Part shown: in pieces, positions 18,968 to 26,929 of the stretch
How positions within the stretch are numbered: the stretch's first letter is position 1
Layout of the letters: each line of letters opens with the position of its first letter
NCBI RefSeq assembly: GCF_029637485.1
Contig: NZ_CP069128.1
Location: forward strand, 2,202,001 to 2,266,000
Source of the DNA: Sphingomonas sp. LHG3406-1
Lineage (GTDB): Bacteria > Pseudomonadota > Alphaproteobacteria > Sphingomonadales > Sphingomonadaceae
DNA length: 64,000 nt
Direction of reading: 5' to 3'
Position numbers and translations under genes: made by a program
The notes under the pieces: generated by a model
Databases searched by the model: none
What the model saw: only the letters and a program-made list of their open reading frames with translations
What the model was told of the DNA's origin: nothing

Positions 18968-19629
18968 CAGTTCACTCCCTCGGTGACGGGTTCTTCGAAG
19001 TCGGCGAGCTGCGCCGCATGCGCCTTCTGGAACGCAGGGCGGCCGGTGCCGCGTTCGACATAGGCGATGAGGTTCGGCTGGGTCAGGACGCCGCTGTTGC
19101 GGGCGATCCGCAGCACGTCGACCATCAGGAGGTCGCCTGCGGTGAATTGGCCTTCGAGCCAGTCCCGGGCGCCGAGCCAGTCGGACAGGCGGTCGAGGCG
19201 CTTGCCGACCATCTCGACCACTTGCGGTCGGCGCTCGATCGTCCAGGCCTCGCCCTTGTGGAACACGTCGATGACGGGAAGCTGCGAAACGAACGGCTCC
19301 ACGCTGTTGAGCGCTGCGATCGTCCAGGCCGTGGCCCGCGCCTGCCCTTCCTCGTCGCCCGGCATCAGGCCTCCGAAGCGGCGACCGATGTGGAGCACGA
19401 TGGCACCCGACTCGAACAATTGCACCTGGTCGTCACGATAGCTGGGGACCTGGCCCCACGGCTGCTCGGCGAAATAGTCGGCGGGGCGCTCTCCCATCGC
19501 CTTCAACTTGCGGACCTCGTAAGGAACCCCGGCCTCTTCGAGGGCCCAGCGCACGCGAAGGTCGCGCACCCAGCCGCGGGCGAAATCGGGTACCCAGTCG
19601 AAGGCCGTGATTCGAACGCTACTGGTCAT
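18967..19629 (-). CDS. Glutathione S-transferase family protein
   Basis: A 220-residue GST with a thioredoxin-like first domain (FDWVPDFARGWVRDLRVRW, then QPWGQVPSYRDDQVQLFES with the FESGAI glutathione-binding turn) and a helical second domain including WLEGQFTAGDLLMVDVLR. It is clearly different from the GST at 15903-16577, so the operon carries two distinct transferases. The stop overlaps the DUF1428 start and the gene begins 3 bp after the first operon gene. Confidence 0.92.
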   Translation of the reverse strand: MTSSVRITAFDWVPDFARGWVRDLRVRWALEEAGVPYEVRKLKAMGERPADYFAEQPWGQVPSYRDDQVQLFESGAIVLHIGRRFGGLMPGDEEGQARATAWTIAALNSVEPFVSQLPVIDVFHKGEAWTIERRPQVVEMVGKRLDRLSDWLGARDWLEGQFTAGDLLMVDVLRIARNSGVLTQPNLIAYVERGTGRPAFQKAHAAQLADFEEPVTEGVN

Positions 19630-19632
19630 GGC

Positions 19633-20067
19633 TCAGGCCTCCACCGGCTCGGCGGAAGCGGCCTGCATGCCCGAGACATCCATCCACATCACTTCCCAAT
19701 GATGGCCATCCAGGTCGGCAAAGCTGCGACCGTACATGAACTCGCCCATTTCCTGCTTGGGCCCGGGATCCATCTCCCCGCCGGCGCGGCCAGCGGAGTC
19801 GACCAGCGCGTCCACCCCCGCCTTGTCCTCCGCCGACACGCACAGCGCGACCTGCGCGGTGCGGTGGGCGTCGGCGATCTCCTTCGGCGTAAAGGTCGCA
19901 AAGTAATCGCGGGTGAGCAGCATGACGTGGATCACCTCGTCCCACACCATCATGCTCGCCTTCTCGTTCGAAAAGGCGGCTTCCTTCCTGAGGCCGATCG
20001 ACTGGTAGAAAGCCGTGGCCGACGGAAGGTCCGTCACGGGCAGGTTGATGAAGATCATTCGGGCCAT
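19633..20067 (-). CDS. VOC family protein (lactoylglutathione lyase-like), first gene of the operon
   Basis: A 144-residue VOC protein: ARMIFINLPVTDLPSATAFY at the start and SFADLDGHHWEVMWMD near the end, the usual frame of YaeR/Glo-like proteins. A MxxGP-type loop reads GGEMDPGPKQEMGEFMYGR. It has a good Shine-Dalgarno (AGGAGGAGG about 9 bp upstream) and is the promoter-proximal gene of the seven-gene operon, divergent from the HxlR regulator. Metal-dependent chemistry is likely but the substrate is unknown. Confidence 0.92.
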   Translation of the reverse strand: MARMIFINLPVTDLPSATAFYQSIGLRKEAAFSNEKASMMVWDEVIHVMLLTRDYFATFTPKEIADAHRTAQVALCVSAEDKAGVDALVDSAGRAGGEMDPGPKQEMGEFMYGRSFADLDGHHWEVMWMDVSGMQAASAEPVEA

Positions 20068-20084
20068 GGGCTTCCCTCCTCCTG

Positions 20085-20161
20085 GCGACTCGGTACCGTT
20101 GAATGATGCGCCCGGGAGTATTATCTTGCAACCGTGCAGTTAGAAAAACTAACCGAGTCGC
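20085..20161. promoter_or_regulatory. Divergent control region of the HxlR gene and the GST/VOC operon
   Basis: Between the two divergent starts are a plus-strand promoter-like pair TTGAAT (20099-20104) and TATCTT (20122-20127) with a 17-bp spacer, which would start transcription at about the GTG codon. A palindrome GTTAG-AAAAA-CTAAC (20139-20153) lies at the start of the regulator gene. An outer perfect 10-bp inverted repeat, GCGACTCGGT (20085-20094) and ACCGAGTCGC (20152-20161), encloses the region. The palindromes are candidate operator sites for the dimeric HxlR regulator acting on both genes. This is sequence observation plus inference. Confidence 0.55.
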
Positions 20162-20805
20162 GACGAGGCGAGCCCCGCCGGGGATATGACGATGCGTGCG
20201 GCACCGCCCACGGGCTGGAGCTGGTGGGCGATCGCTGGGCGCTGCTGATCATGCGCGAACTGCTGCTGGGAGCACGGCGCTTCTCCGACCTGAAACGCGA
20301 TCTGCCGGGGATTAGCGCCAATGTGCTGAAGCAGCGGCTTGACGAACTGGAGGCGCGCGGATTGCTGCGCAAGGTGCGGCTGCCTCCGCCCGCGGCGCGC
20401 GATGCCTATCAGGCGACCGACTGGGGGCTGGAGATCGAGCCGGTGATCCAGACACTTGGGCGGTTCGCCGCGCGCAGCCCGGGGCATGATCCGACGCTGC
20501 CGCTCAGCCCCGTGTCGCTGATGATCAGCTTCCGGACCATGATCGACGCCGCCAAGGCGCAGGGCTTCGACGAGCGGATTGGGTTCCTGATCGGAGAGGA
20601 GAGCTTTGTGGTTGCGGTCAGCGGCCCGCTGCTCGACGTGGTTCGCGGCCCGGCGACGGGGGTCGGCGCAACGGTCGCCGGCACGCCCGAGCAGATTGCG
20701 GCGGTGGTCTATGGTGGCGCACCGGCCGAAGGTCTGGCTATCGGTGGAGACGAAGCGCTTGCAAGGCGTTTCCTCACCCTCTTCACCCTGCCGCCCAAGG
20801 CTTGA
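20134..20805 (+). CDS. HxlR-family winged-helix transcriptional regulator
   Basis: A 223-residue regulator. The HxlR winged-helix domain spans residues about 20-100: YDDACGTAHGLELVGDRWAL, RELLLGARRFSDLKRDLPGI, SANVLKQRLDELEARGLL. A longer C-terminal domain follows (MISFRTMIDAAKAQGFDERI onward), possibly ligand-binding. The start is GTG 20134, which keeps the LEKLTESRRGEPRR leader I recall in relatives; no ATG fits. There is no Shine-Dalgarno and the promoter-like elements imply a leaderless message. It is divergent from, and probably controls, the GST/VOC operon. Confidence 0.92.
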   Translation: MQLEKLTESRRGEPRRGYDDACGTAHGLELVGDRWALLIMRELLLGARRFSDLKRDLPGISANVLKQRLDELEARGLLRKVRLPPPAARDAYQATDWGLEIEPVIQTLGRFAARSPGHDPTLPLSPVSLMISFRTMIDAAKAQGFDERIGFLIGEESFVVAVSGPLLDVVRGPATGVGATVAGTPEQIAAVVYGGAPAEGLAIGGDEALARRFLTLFTLPPKA

Positions 20806-20853
20806 GTCTCGCCACGGTTGAGGCGTTGGGCGGCGCCAGCTAGAGCCCCCTTC

Positions 20854-21858
20854 ATGGCCGACTTTTCGAACGAAACCCAGGTGCCGACCGGCGATACGCT
20901 GATGAGCGCGCCCGACAGGATGGTGAAGGTGCGCGACGCCTTCGGCATCGACAGCGACATGGAGGTCCCGGCCTTCTCCGAAGCCGACGAGCGGGTGCCG
21001 GACCTCGACCCCGCCTATGTGTTCGATCCCGACACGACGCTGGCGATCTGCGCCGGCTTCGCGCGCAACCGCCGGGTGATGGTCCAGGGTTATCACGGGA
21101 CCGGCAAGTCGACCCACATCGAGCAGGTGGCGGCGCGGCTGAAGTGGCCGTGCATCCGGATCAACCTCGACGCGCACATCAGCCGCATCGACCTCATCGG
21201 CCGCGACGCCATCGTGCTGCGCGGCGGACAGCAGGTGACCGAATTCCGCGAGGGCCTGCTGCCGTGGGCGCTGCAGCATCCGGTGGCGCTGGTGTTCGAC
21301 GAATATGACGCCGGCCGGCCGGACGTGATGTTCGTCATCCAGCGCGTGCTGGAGGTCGAGGGCAAGTTGACCCTGCTCGACCAGAATCGGGTGATCCGCC
21401 CGAACCCCAATTTCCGCATGTTCGCGACCACCAACACGATCGGTCTTGGCGACACGACCGGGCTCTATCACGGGACGCAGGCGCTCAATCAGGGCCAGCT
21501 CGACCGCTGGAACATCGTCACGACACTGAATTACCTGCCGGCCGCAACCGAGGCGCAGATCGTGCTCGCCAAGTCGGGCGAATATGACAAGCCGGACGGC
21601 CGCAAGACGGTCGAGCAGATGGTCAAGGTGGCCGACCTCACCCGCAGCGCCTTCATCAACGGCGACATCTCCACGGTGATGAGCCCGCGCACGGTGATCA
21701 GCTGGGCGCAGAATGCGCTCATCTTCGGCGACGTCGGCTTCGCCTTCCGGGTCTCGTTCCTCAACAAGTGCGACGAAAGCGAGCGCGGGTTGATCGCCGA
21801 GATGTACCAGCGGGTGTTCGGCAAGGACTTGCCGGAGAGCATCGCAGCGCGGGCCTGA
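20854..21858 (+). CDS. cobS: CobS-type AAA+ ATPase (cobaltochelatase subunit family)
   Basis: A 334-residue AAA+ ATPase of the CobS family. Walker A is GYHGTGKST (residues 79-87) and Walker B is [10 protein letters not shown] with Asp149-Glu150; sensor and arginine-finger regions follow ([25 protein letters not shown]). In aerobic cobalamin synthesis CobS and CobT drive cobalt insertion by CobN. No cobN or other cobalamin gene is in this window, and in many alphaproteobacteria this cobS-cobT pair sits beside dnaJ and bolA. The stop overlaps the cobT start (TGATG), implying a fixed stoichiometric complex. Confidence 0.94.
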   Translation: MADFSNETQVPTGDTLMSAPDRMVKVRDAFGIDSDMEVPAFSEADERVPDLDPAYVFDPDTTLAICAGFARNRRVMVQGYHGTGKSTHIEQVAARLKWPCIRINLDAHISRIDLIGRDAIVLRGGQQVTEFREGLLPWALQHPVALVFDEYDAGRPDVMFVIQRVLEVEGKLTLLDQNRVIRPNPNFRMFATTNTIGLGDTTGLYHGTQALNQGQLDRWNIVTTLNYLPAATEAQIVLAKSGEYDKPDGRKTVEQMVKVADLTRSAFINGDISTVMSPRTVISWAQNALIFGDVGFAFRVSFLNKCDESERGLIAEMYQRVFGKDLPESIAARA

Positions 21859-23675
21859 TGGCCGAAACCACCCCTCTCGACCGCTTCCGCGGCGTGCTTG
21901 CCGGTACGGCGCGGGCGATCGCGCGTGATCCGGAGGTGGAGGTCGCCTTCGCCAGCGAGAGCGGCGCGCAGGGCGGGCGTGTGGCGCGGGTGGTGTCACC
22001 GGGGCCGGGCCTGGCGCCCAAGCTGGTCGCCGAAGCGCGCGGCGCGGCCGATGCGGTGGCCCTTCGGCTGCGCCACCATGATGCCGGGCTCCACGGGGCG
22101 CAGGCGCCGGCCGATCCGGAGGCGCGGGCCGTGTTCGATGCGCTGGAGGGCGCGCGGGTCGAGGCGCTCGGCGCGCGGTCGATGGCCGGGGTCGCCGGCA
22201 ATCTCGCCGAACTGGCCGAGGCACGGGTGCGCAGCGATGCCATCACGCGGGCGCGCACGGCCGAGGAAGTGCCGCTGTCCACCGCGCTTGGCCTGCTCGC
22301 GCGGGAGCGGCTGACCGGCGCTCCGCCACCGGATGCGGCGAGCCGCGGGCTGGAGCTGGTGCGCGGGTGGATCGAGGAGAAGGCCGGCGGCGACCTCGAC
22401 GCGCTGGCGCTGGCGCTCGACGACCAGCAGGCCTTCGCCGCGCTCGCCCGCAAGCTTCTCGAGGATCTCGACCTCGCTTCCGCCGAGGACACGCCCGACG
22501 AGGAGCCGGAGGAGGGCGGCGAGGACGAGGAAGGCGAGGACGAGGGCGAGGACGACAGCGAGGACGAGGACAGGGATGCCGGCGCGCAGGGCGGCGAGAT
22601 GGAGCAGCGCGCCGAGCAGGAGGAGAGCGGCGAGCAGGAAGAGGATTACGAGGAGCAGGACAGCGACGACGAGGATTCGGAGCCGGGCCAGGAAGGCGAC
22701 AGCAGCGCCGCCGCCCGCCCCAACCGGCGCCCGAACGAGCCGGAGCTCGGCGGCGACTATCGCGCCTTCACCACCCGCTTCGACGAAGTGGTCACCGCCT
22801 CCGACCTGACCGACGAGGAGGAGCTGAATCGGCTTCGTGCCTATCTCGACACGCAAATGGGCGCGCTCGGCGGGGTCGTGACGCGGCTCGCCAACCGGTT
22901 GCAGCGGCGGCTGATGGCGCAGCAGGCACGGTCGTGGGACTTCGACCAGGAGGAGGGGCTGCTCGACGCGGCGCGGCTGGCGCGCGTGATCGTCTCGCCC
23001 GGCCACTCGCTGTCCTACAAGATCGAGCGCGAGACCGAGTTCAAGGACACGGTCGTCAGCCTGCTGATCGACAATTCGGGATCGATGCGCGGTCGTCCGA
23101 TCTCCATCGCCGCCATCTGCGCCGATATCCTAGCCCGGACGCTGGAGCGCTGCGGGGTGGCGACCGAGATCCTCGGCTTCACCACCCGGGCATGGAAGGG
23201 CGGGCAGAGCCGGGAGCATTGGCTGGCCGAGGGTCGTCCGCCCGCGCCCGGCCGGCTCAACGACCTCCGCCACATCGTCTACAAGCGCGCCGACGAGCCC
23301 TATCGCCACGCGCGCAAGAACCTCGGGCTGATGATGCGCGAGGGGCTGCTGAAGGAGAATATCGACGGCGAGGCGTTGCTGTGGGCGCATTCGCGGCTGA
23401 TTGCGCGGCCCGAGGAACGGCGCATCCTGATGGTCATCAGCGACGGCGCCCCGGTCGACGATTCGACCGCCAGCGCTAACGGCGGCGCCTATCTCGAGAA
23501 GCATCTGAGGCAGGTGATCGGGTGGATCGAAAGCCGCTCGCCGGTCGAGCTGGCGGCCATCGGCATCGGCCACGACGTCACCCGCTACTATGCAAGGGCG
23601 GTGACGATCATGGACGCCGAGCAGCTGGGCGGCGCGCTGGTCGAGCAGCTTGCCGGCCTGTTCGAGATCAAGTGA
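21858..23675 (+). CDS. cobT: CobT-type VWA-domain protein (cobaltochelatase subunit family)
   Basis: A 605-residue CobT. An N-terminal helical region is followed by a very acidic low-complexity stretch (about residues 208-290, rich in Glu, Asp and Gly), then the conserved CobT core. The C-terminal von Willebrand A domain has the metal-ion-dependent adhesion site DNSGSM (Asp405, Ser407, Ser409) and [13 protein letters not shown]. With the AAA+ partner it resembles a MoxR/VWA-type metal-insertion or remodelling machine. It is coupled to cobS by TGATG. Whether it serves cobalamin synthesis here is open. Confidence 0.94.
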   Translation: MAETTPLDRFRGVLAGTARAIARDPEVEVAFASESGAQGGRVARVVSPGPGLAPKLVAEARGAADAVALRLRHHDAGLHGAQAPADPEARAVFDALEGARVEALGARSMAGVAGNLAELAEARVRSDAITRARTAEEVPLSTALGLLARERLTGAPPPDAASRGLELVRGWIEEKAGGDLDALALALDDQQAFAALARKLLEDLDLASAEDTPDEEPEEGGEDEEGEDEGEDDSEDEDRDAGAQGGEMEQRAEQEESGEQEEDYEEQDSDDEDSEPGQEGDSSAAARPNRRPNEPELGGDYRAFTTRFDEVVTASDLTDEEELNRLRAYLDTQMGALGGVVTRLANRLQRRLMAQQARSWDFDQEEGLLDAARLARVIVSPGHSLSYKIERETEFKDTVVSLLIDNSGSMRGRPISIAAICADILARTLERCGVATEILGFTTRAWKGGQSREHWLAEGRPPAPGRLNDLRHIVYKRADEPYRHARKNLGLMMREGLLKENIDGEALLWAHSRLIARPEERRILMVISDGAPVDDSTASANGGAYLEKHLRQVIGWIESRSPVELAAIGIGHDVTRYYARAVTIMDAEQLGGALVEQLAGLFEIK

Positions 23676-23687
23676 GCGGGAGAAACT

Positions 23688-23723
23688 GGGCCCGGCGGCG
23701 CTATGCGACAAGCCACCGGGCCC
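23688..23723 (+). repeat. 8-bp perfect inverted repeat after cobT
   Basis: GGGCCCGG (23688-23695) and CCGGGCCC (23716-23723), 20 bases apart, 12 bp after the cobT stop. It is a possible 3'-end structure for cobT, but no T-run follows. Confidence 0.45.
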
Positions 23724-23753
23724 CCCTCACTACGCGACGCGAGGGAAAAGGGC

Positions 23754-23784
23754 GGATGGGCCGACAGGGGGGGAAAGCCCATCC
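23754..23784 (+). promoter_or_regulatory. 8-bp perfect inverted repeat before the phytase-like gene
   Basis: GGATGGGC (23754-23761) pairs with GCCCATCC (23777-23784) across a purine-rich loop, ending 12 bp before the ATG at 23797. In RNA it would place a stem just upstream of the GAAGGA ribosome-binding site, so it may affect translation of the downstream gene. Inference only. Confidence 0.35.
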
Positions 23785-23796
23785 GTTGAAGGACTT

Positions 23797-24765
23797 ATGC
23801 GCGATTCGCGGTTGAGCGTGGCTGAACGGCGCTTGCAGCCGCGGTTCATCATCAAGGCTTTGATAAGGCTGGCTTTTCTGCTTCCCCTGATCGTCGTTCT
23901 CGAAAGCGACCGGGAGGACGACTGGCCCGACCGCAAGCCGCGCCCGCCGGCGGTCGCGATGATCGAGGCCAGGCCGCTTGCCCTGCCGCCCGGCGGGGTC
24001 ATCGGCGGCTTGTGGGAATTGCGCTCCGGGGAAGTCCGCTTTGGTGGCCTGTCCAGCCTCGCCTGGGACGAGGGCGCGCTGGTGGCGGTGTCGGACAGCG
24101 GGGTCGCGATGCGCTGGCGGCCGCCCGCCGGGCGGGCCGAGTTCCGCGATCTTCCGGCCGGGCCTGGAAGGCCGCAGTGGAAGATCAACCGCGATTCGGA
24201 GGCGCTGGTGGCGGACTCGGGCGGCCGCGGCTGGTGGGTGACGTTCGAGCAGACCCATGGTGCCTGGTTGTTCGACCGCCGCTTCGAGCGCGCGCTCGGC
24301 CGCCGGCCGGTGCGGCTCCGGACCTGGTGGCGGAACTGGGGCGTGGAGGCGGCGGTCAGCCGGCCGGACGGACTGCTGCTGCTGCTGCCCGAATATGGCC
24401 GCGAGGCGATCCTGCTCAGGAATCGGGGCGAGATAAGGCGACCGCTCGAGGTCGATGGCGCCATCGCCGATGCGGCGGTGATGGACGGGCGGGTGGTGGT
24501 GGCCGTCCGGCACATCCGGCCGTGGGGAATCTCGAACAGCCTCGGCTGGCTGGAAGAGGGCGAAGGCTACCGGGTGGAGCGCTGGGCGGACCTGCCGCTC
24601 GCCCGCTGGGACAATGTCGAGGGGCTGGCGGTTGAGCGGCGCGCGGACGGCACGAAGCGCCTGTGGTTCGTCACCGACAACGACCGTCAGCGGCGTACCC
24701 TGCTAGGGTGGGTCGATCTGGAAACGGCAAAAGCCCCGGCCAGGGCCGAGGCTTTCGATCGATAG
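23797..24765 (+). CDS. Esterase-like activity of phytase family protein
   Basis: A 322-residue protein with an N-terminal membrane anchor or signal (IKALIRLAFLLPLIVVLESD) and a periplasmic beta-propeller-like domain: VRFGGLSSLAWDEGALVAVS, INRDSEALVADSGGRGWWVT, WGVEAAVSRPDGLLLLLPEY and a final WDNVEGLAV with FVTDNDRQRRTLL. These match the phytase-like esterase family (PF13449 type) as I know it. Enzymatic activity of the family is poorly defined. It lies between cobT and rpmB, a position I recall for this gene in related genomes. Its last codons lie in the rpmB terminator. Confidence 0.87.
   Translation: MRDSRLSVAERRLQPRFIIKALIRLAFLLPLIVVLESDREDDWPDRKPRPPAVAMIEARPLALPPGGVIGGLWELRSGEVRFGGLSSLAWDEGALVAVSDSGVAMRWRPPAGRAEFRDLPAGPGRPQWKINRDSEALVADSGGRGWWVTFEQTHGAWLFDRRFERALGRRPVRLRTWWRNWGVEAAVSRPDGLLLLLPEYGREAILLRNRGEIRRPLEVDGAIADAAVMDGRVVVAVRHIRPWGISNSLGWLEEGEGYRVERWADLPLARWDNVEGLAVERRADGTKRLWFVTDNDRQRRTLLGWVDLETAKAPARAEAFDR
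24725..24755 (-). terminator. Intrinsic terminator of rpmB inside the 3' end of the phytase-like gene
   Basis: AAAGCC (24730-24735) pairs with GGCTTT (24750-24755), extended inward by CGGC/GCCG around a four-base loop. Read on the minus strand the stem is followed by TTTTGCC, as expected for a terminator of the rpmB transcript. The hairpin encodes the last residues of the convergent gene, so the two share sequence. Confidence 0.65.
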
Positions 24766-24768
24766 CGC

Positions 24769-24788
24769 TCCCGGGCCGAAGCCCGGGA
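24769..24788. terminator. Tetraloop hairpin between convergent genes
   Basis: TCCCGGGC (24769-24776), loop CGAA, GCCCGGGA (24781-24788): a perfect 8-bp stem in the 30-bp gap between the phytase-like gene and rpmB. It has no T-run; it could block read-through in either direction or be a remnant of a repeat. Confidence 0.45.
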
Positions 24789-24795
24789 CGAGGGC

Positions 24796-25086
24796 TCAGG
24801 CGGCCGCCTTGGCCTTCTTCGCCAGCTCACGCTTCAGCTTGCGGGCGTCGGTGCCGAGCTTGTCTTCGCTGGTCTTCTTCAGCCAGTTGTCGAGGCCGCC
24901 GACATGCTCGACCGAGCGCAGGCCGTGGGTCGAGACGCGCAGCTTGACGCTCTTGCCCAGCTCGTCGCTGATCAGCGTCACGTTCTGCAGGTTCGGCAGA
25001 AACGTCCGCTTGGTCTTGTTGTTCGCGTGGGAAACATTGTTGCCCACCTGCCGGCCCTTGCCGGTCAGCTCGCAGACGCGCGCCAT
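24796..25086 (-). CDS. rpmB: 50S ribosomal protein L28
   Basis: A 96-residue L28 of the long alphaproteobacterial form: [20 protein letters not shown], then [14 protein letters not shown] and [20 protein letters not shown], with a lysine/alanine-rich C-terminus ([13 protein letters not shown]). It is a component of the large ribosomal subunit needed for assembly. Start ATG 25086 is fixed by homology. It lies convergent with the phytase-like gene and has its own intrinsic terminator on the minus strand. Confidence 0.98.
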   Translation of the reverse strand: MARVCELTGKGRQVGNNVSHANNKTKRTFLPNLQNVTLISDELGKSVKLRVSTHGLRSVEHVGGLDNWLKKTSEDKLGTDARKLKRELAKKAKAAA

Positions 25087-25237
25087 TGGATCTATCCCGT
25101 GATTTGGTCGAGGGCACGCCCGATTGGGAGCACCCGGAAAGCGCCGCCCCCTAACCGCTCCATGCCGATGCGTCAACCGCAACCCTATGTGGCGGTGGTG
25201 CGTTGCCGAGGCGAAACGAACCATAACAGAGGGCTTC

Positions 25238-25555
25238 ATGCGCGCCATCATCCTCATCCTCATCCTGCTGGTGGTCGGGGCCATCGCGCTGGTCGCCACC
25301 GGCTTCGTCAACGTGACCCAGACCCAGCGGGCCGAAGTGCCTGCGGTGGCGGTCGGCGACAACGGCGTGGTCGTGAAGGGCGGCGAGGAGCCCAAGTTCA
25401 AGGTCGAGACGGGCAAGATCGAGGTCGGCACCGGCAAGGCCACCATTCCCGTTCCCGAGATTCGTGTCGCACCCGGCGGGAACAGTGCCGCGCCGGCGCA
25501 GGGGCAGCAGCCCGCCGGCGCGCAGCCCGCCACGACCGACTCGACGCAGCGCTAG
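25238..25555 (+). CDS. Hypothetical signal-anchored protein
   Basis: A 105-residue protein with a strongly hydrophobic N-terminus ([20 protein letters not shown]), so membrane-anchored or secreted, then a repetitive segment [20 protein letters not shown] and a disordered Pro/Ala/Gln-rich tail. No family is recognised. It lies 20 bp upstream of tadA on the same strand and could be co-transcribed with it. Coding character is good, and the ATG at 25238 sits right at the hydrophobic segment. Confidence 0.7.
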   Translation: MRAIILILILLVVGAIALVATGFVNVTQTQRAEVPAVAVGDNGVVVKGGEEPKFKVETGKIEVGTGKATIPVPEIRVAPGGNSAAPAQGQQPAGAQPATTDSTQR

Positions 25556-25575
25556 GCTTGGCGCTAGCGGGAGGC

Positions 25576-26028
25576 ATGGGCTTCCCGCTTCCCGCCCCCA
25601 TGCGCCGCGCGCTCGACCTTGCCGCCGAAGCCGCGGCGGCGGGCGAGGTGCCGGTCGGCGCGGTGGTGACCCTGTCCGGCGCCATCGTCGCCGAAGGGCG
25701 CAACCAGATGCGCGAGGGTCATGATCCCACCGCCCATGCCGAGATGGTCGCGCTTCGGGCCGCCGCGGCGGCGCTCGGCACCAGCCGGCTCGACCAGTGC
25801 AGCCTGTGGGTGAGCCTCGAGCCCTGCGCCATGTGCGCGGGGGCGATCGCGCTCGCGCGGATCAGGGAGCTTCGTTTCGCGGCGGAGGATCCGAAGGGGG
25901 GCGCAGTGGTCAACGGCCCGCGCCTGTTCGGCCAGCCGACCTGCCATCATCGGCCCGACGTCATCGGCGGGATGGGCGAGGAGGAGGCGGCGGTGCTGTT
26001 GCGGAAGTTCTTCGCGGAACGGCGGTAG
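25576..26028 (+). CDS. tadA: tRNA adenosine(34) deaminase TadA
   Basis: A 150-residue zinc deaminase that converts A34 of tRNA-Arg(ACG) to inosine. The deaminase motif is complete: HAEM with His54-Ala-Glu56, and SLEPCAMCAGA with Cys84 and Cys87 as zinc ligands. The C-terminal NGPRLFGQPTCHHRPDVIGG is typical of TadA. ATG 25576 keeps the conserved FPLPAPMRRAL leader, although its GGGAGG is only one or two bases away; ATG 25600 is the alternative. It is followed by a large nested hairpin. Confidence 0.95.
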   Translation: MGFPLPAPMRRALDLAAEAAAAGEVPVGAVVTLSGAIVAEGRNQMREGHDPTAHAEMVALRAAAAALGTSRLDQCSLWVSLEPCAMCAGAIALARIRELRFAAEDPKGGAVVNGPRLFGQPTCHHRPDVIGGMGEEEAAVLLRKFFAERR

Positions 26029-26033
26029 GGCGG

Positions 26034-26115
26034 GTGCCCTTCGACGTCGCGCCTGCGGCGCTCTGCTCGGGGCGAACGATCACGCTCGTTCGCCCTGAGC
26101 GACGTCGAAGGGCAC
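26034..26115. repeat. Nested palindromic element with 17-bp perfect arms
   Basis: Outer arms GTGCCCTTCGACGTCGC (26034-26050) and GCGACGTCGAAGGGCAC (26099-26115) are perfectly complementary; inside lies a second stem GGCGAACGA (26071-26079) with TCGTTCGCC (26086-26094). It fills the gap between convergent tadA and the OmpA gene, so it can serve as a two-way terminator. It is the well-preserved relative of the element at 13043-13116. Confidence 0.8.
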
Positions 26116-26129
26116 TCTTCAGCGGCGCT

Positions 26130-26798
26130 TTACTGGCGCAGCGGGACGACCTTGATCTCGACTCGGCGGTTGGCCGCGCGGTCGGCTTCGCTGGTCTCGG
26201 GGTTTACCAGCAGCTGCGATTCGCCGAAGCCGCGGGTGGCCATGCGGGCGCGGACCACGCCGCGGGCGGCGAGGTAGCTGGCGACCGATTCGGCCCGCCG
26301 CTCGGACAAGGTCTGATTGTAGGTGTCCGACCCGGTCGAATCGGTGTGGCCGTAAATGTCGATGTAGGTCTGGTTGTACTGCGACAGCGTGTTCGCGACC
26401 TCGTTGAGCGTCGACTGGAACTGCGGCTGGATGTCGAAGCGATCGTAGGCGAAAGTGATCCCGCTCGGCATGCGGAGGATCAGGTCGTCGCCCTGGCGGA
26501 TGACGTCGACGCCGGTGCCGGCCGTTTCGCGGCGCAGTTCGGCTTCCTGCTGGTCCATGTAGCGGCCGACCGCGGCACCCGCGAGGCCGCCGATGCCGGC
26601 GCCGATGATCTGCTCGGTCCGGCTGTTGCGACCGCCGACGATGTCACCGAGGAGATAGCCCGCGCCGACACCGATGATCGCACCGAGGCCGGTATTGCTG
26701 AGACGGCGGTTGCCAGTCTCGGGGTTGGTGGTGCAGGCGGTGGTCGCCATCAACGATGCGGCGATAACGCCAACCGTGAGTTTCTTCCCCTTGGTCAT
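26130..26798 (-). CDS. OmpA-family outer-membrane lipoprotein with glycine zipper
   Basis: A 222-residue lipoprotein: signal VGVIAASLMATTAC with Cys22 lipidated, a glycine-zipper membrane segment (LGAIIGVGAGYLLGDIVGG and IIGAGIGGLAGAAVGRYM), then an OmpA C-terminal peptidoglycan-binding domain (YIDIYGHTDSTGSDTYNQTL, SERRAESVASYLAARGV, RAANRRVEIKVVPL). This is the YiaD-like architecture that tethers outer membrane to cell wall. It is divergent from the CNNM gene and convergent with tadA. Confidence 0.95.
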   Translation of the reverse strand: MTKGKKLTVGVIAASLMATTACTTNPETGNRRLSNTGLGAIIGVGAGYLLGDIVGGRNSRTEQIIGAGIGGLAGAAVGRYMDQQEAELRRETAGTGVDVIRQGDDLILRMPSGITFAYDRFDIQPQFQSTLNEVANTLSQYNQTYIDIYGHTDSTGSDTYNQTLSERRAESVASYLAARGVVRARMATRGFGESQLLVNPETSEADRAANRRVEIKVVPLRQ

Positions 26799-26929
26799 GA
26801 TAGCTCTACTCCGTCATTCTGATCTATTCGCAGGCTCATGAAACCGGTCGCCGCGGAAGATGGTTCCACCGCCACAACGATCGGCACCTTGCCGCGTCTC
26901 CCACTTGAAGGCTAGAAGCTGACCCCTCG

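Noticed and set aside
20806..20853. Possible cobalamin riboswitch upstream of cobS
   Set aside because: Only 48 bp separate the HxlR stop from cobS, far too short, and no B12-box-like sequence is visible.
22483..22735. Highly repetitive GAG/GAC-rich stretch that looks like a tandem repeat
   Set aside because: It is the acidic low-complexity region of CobT, known for the family, not an independent repeat.
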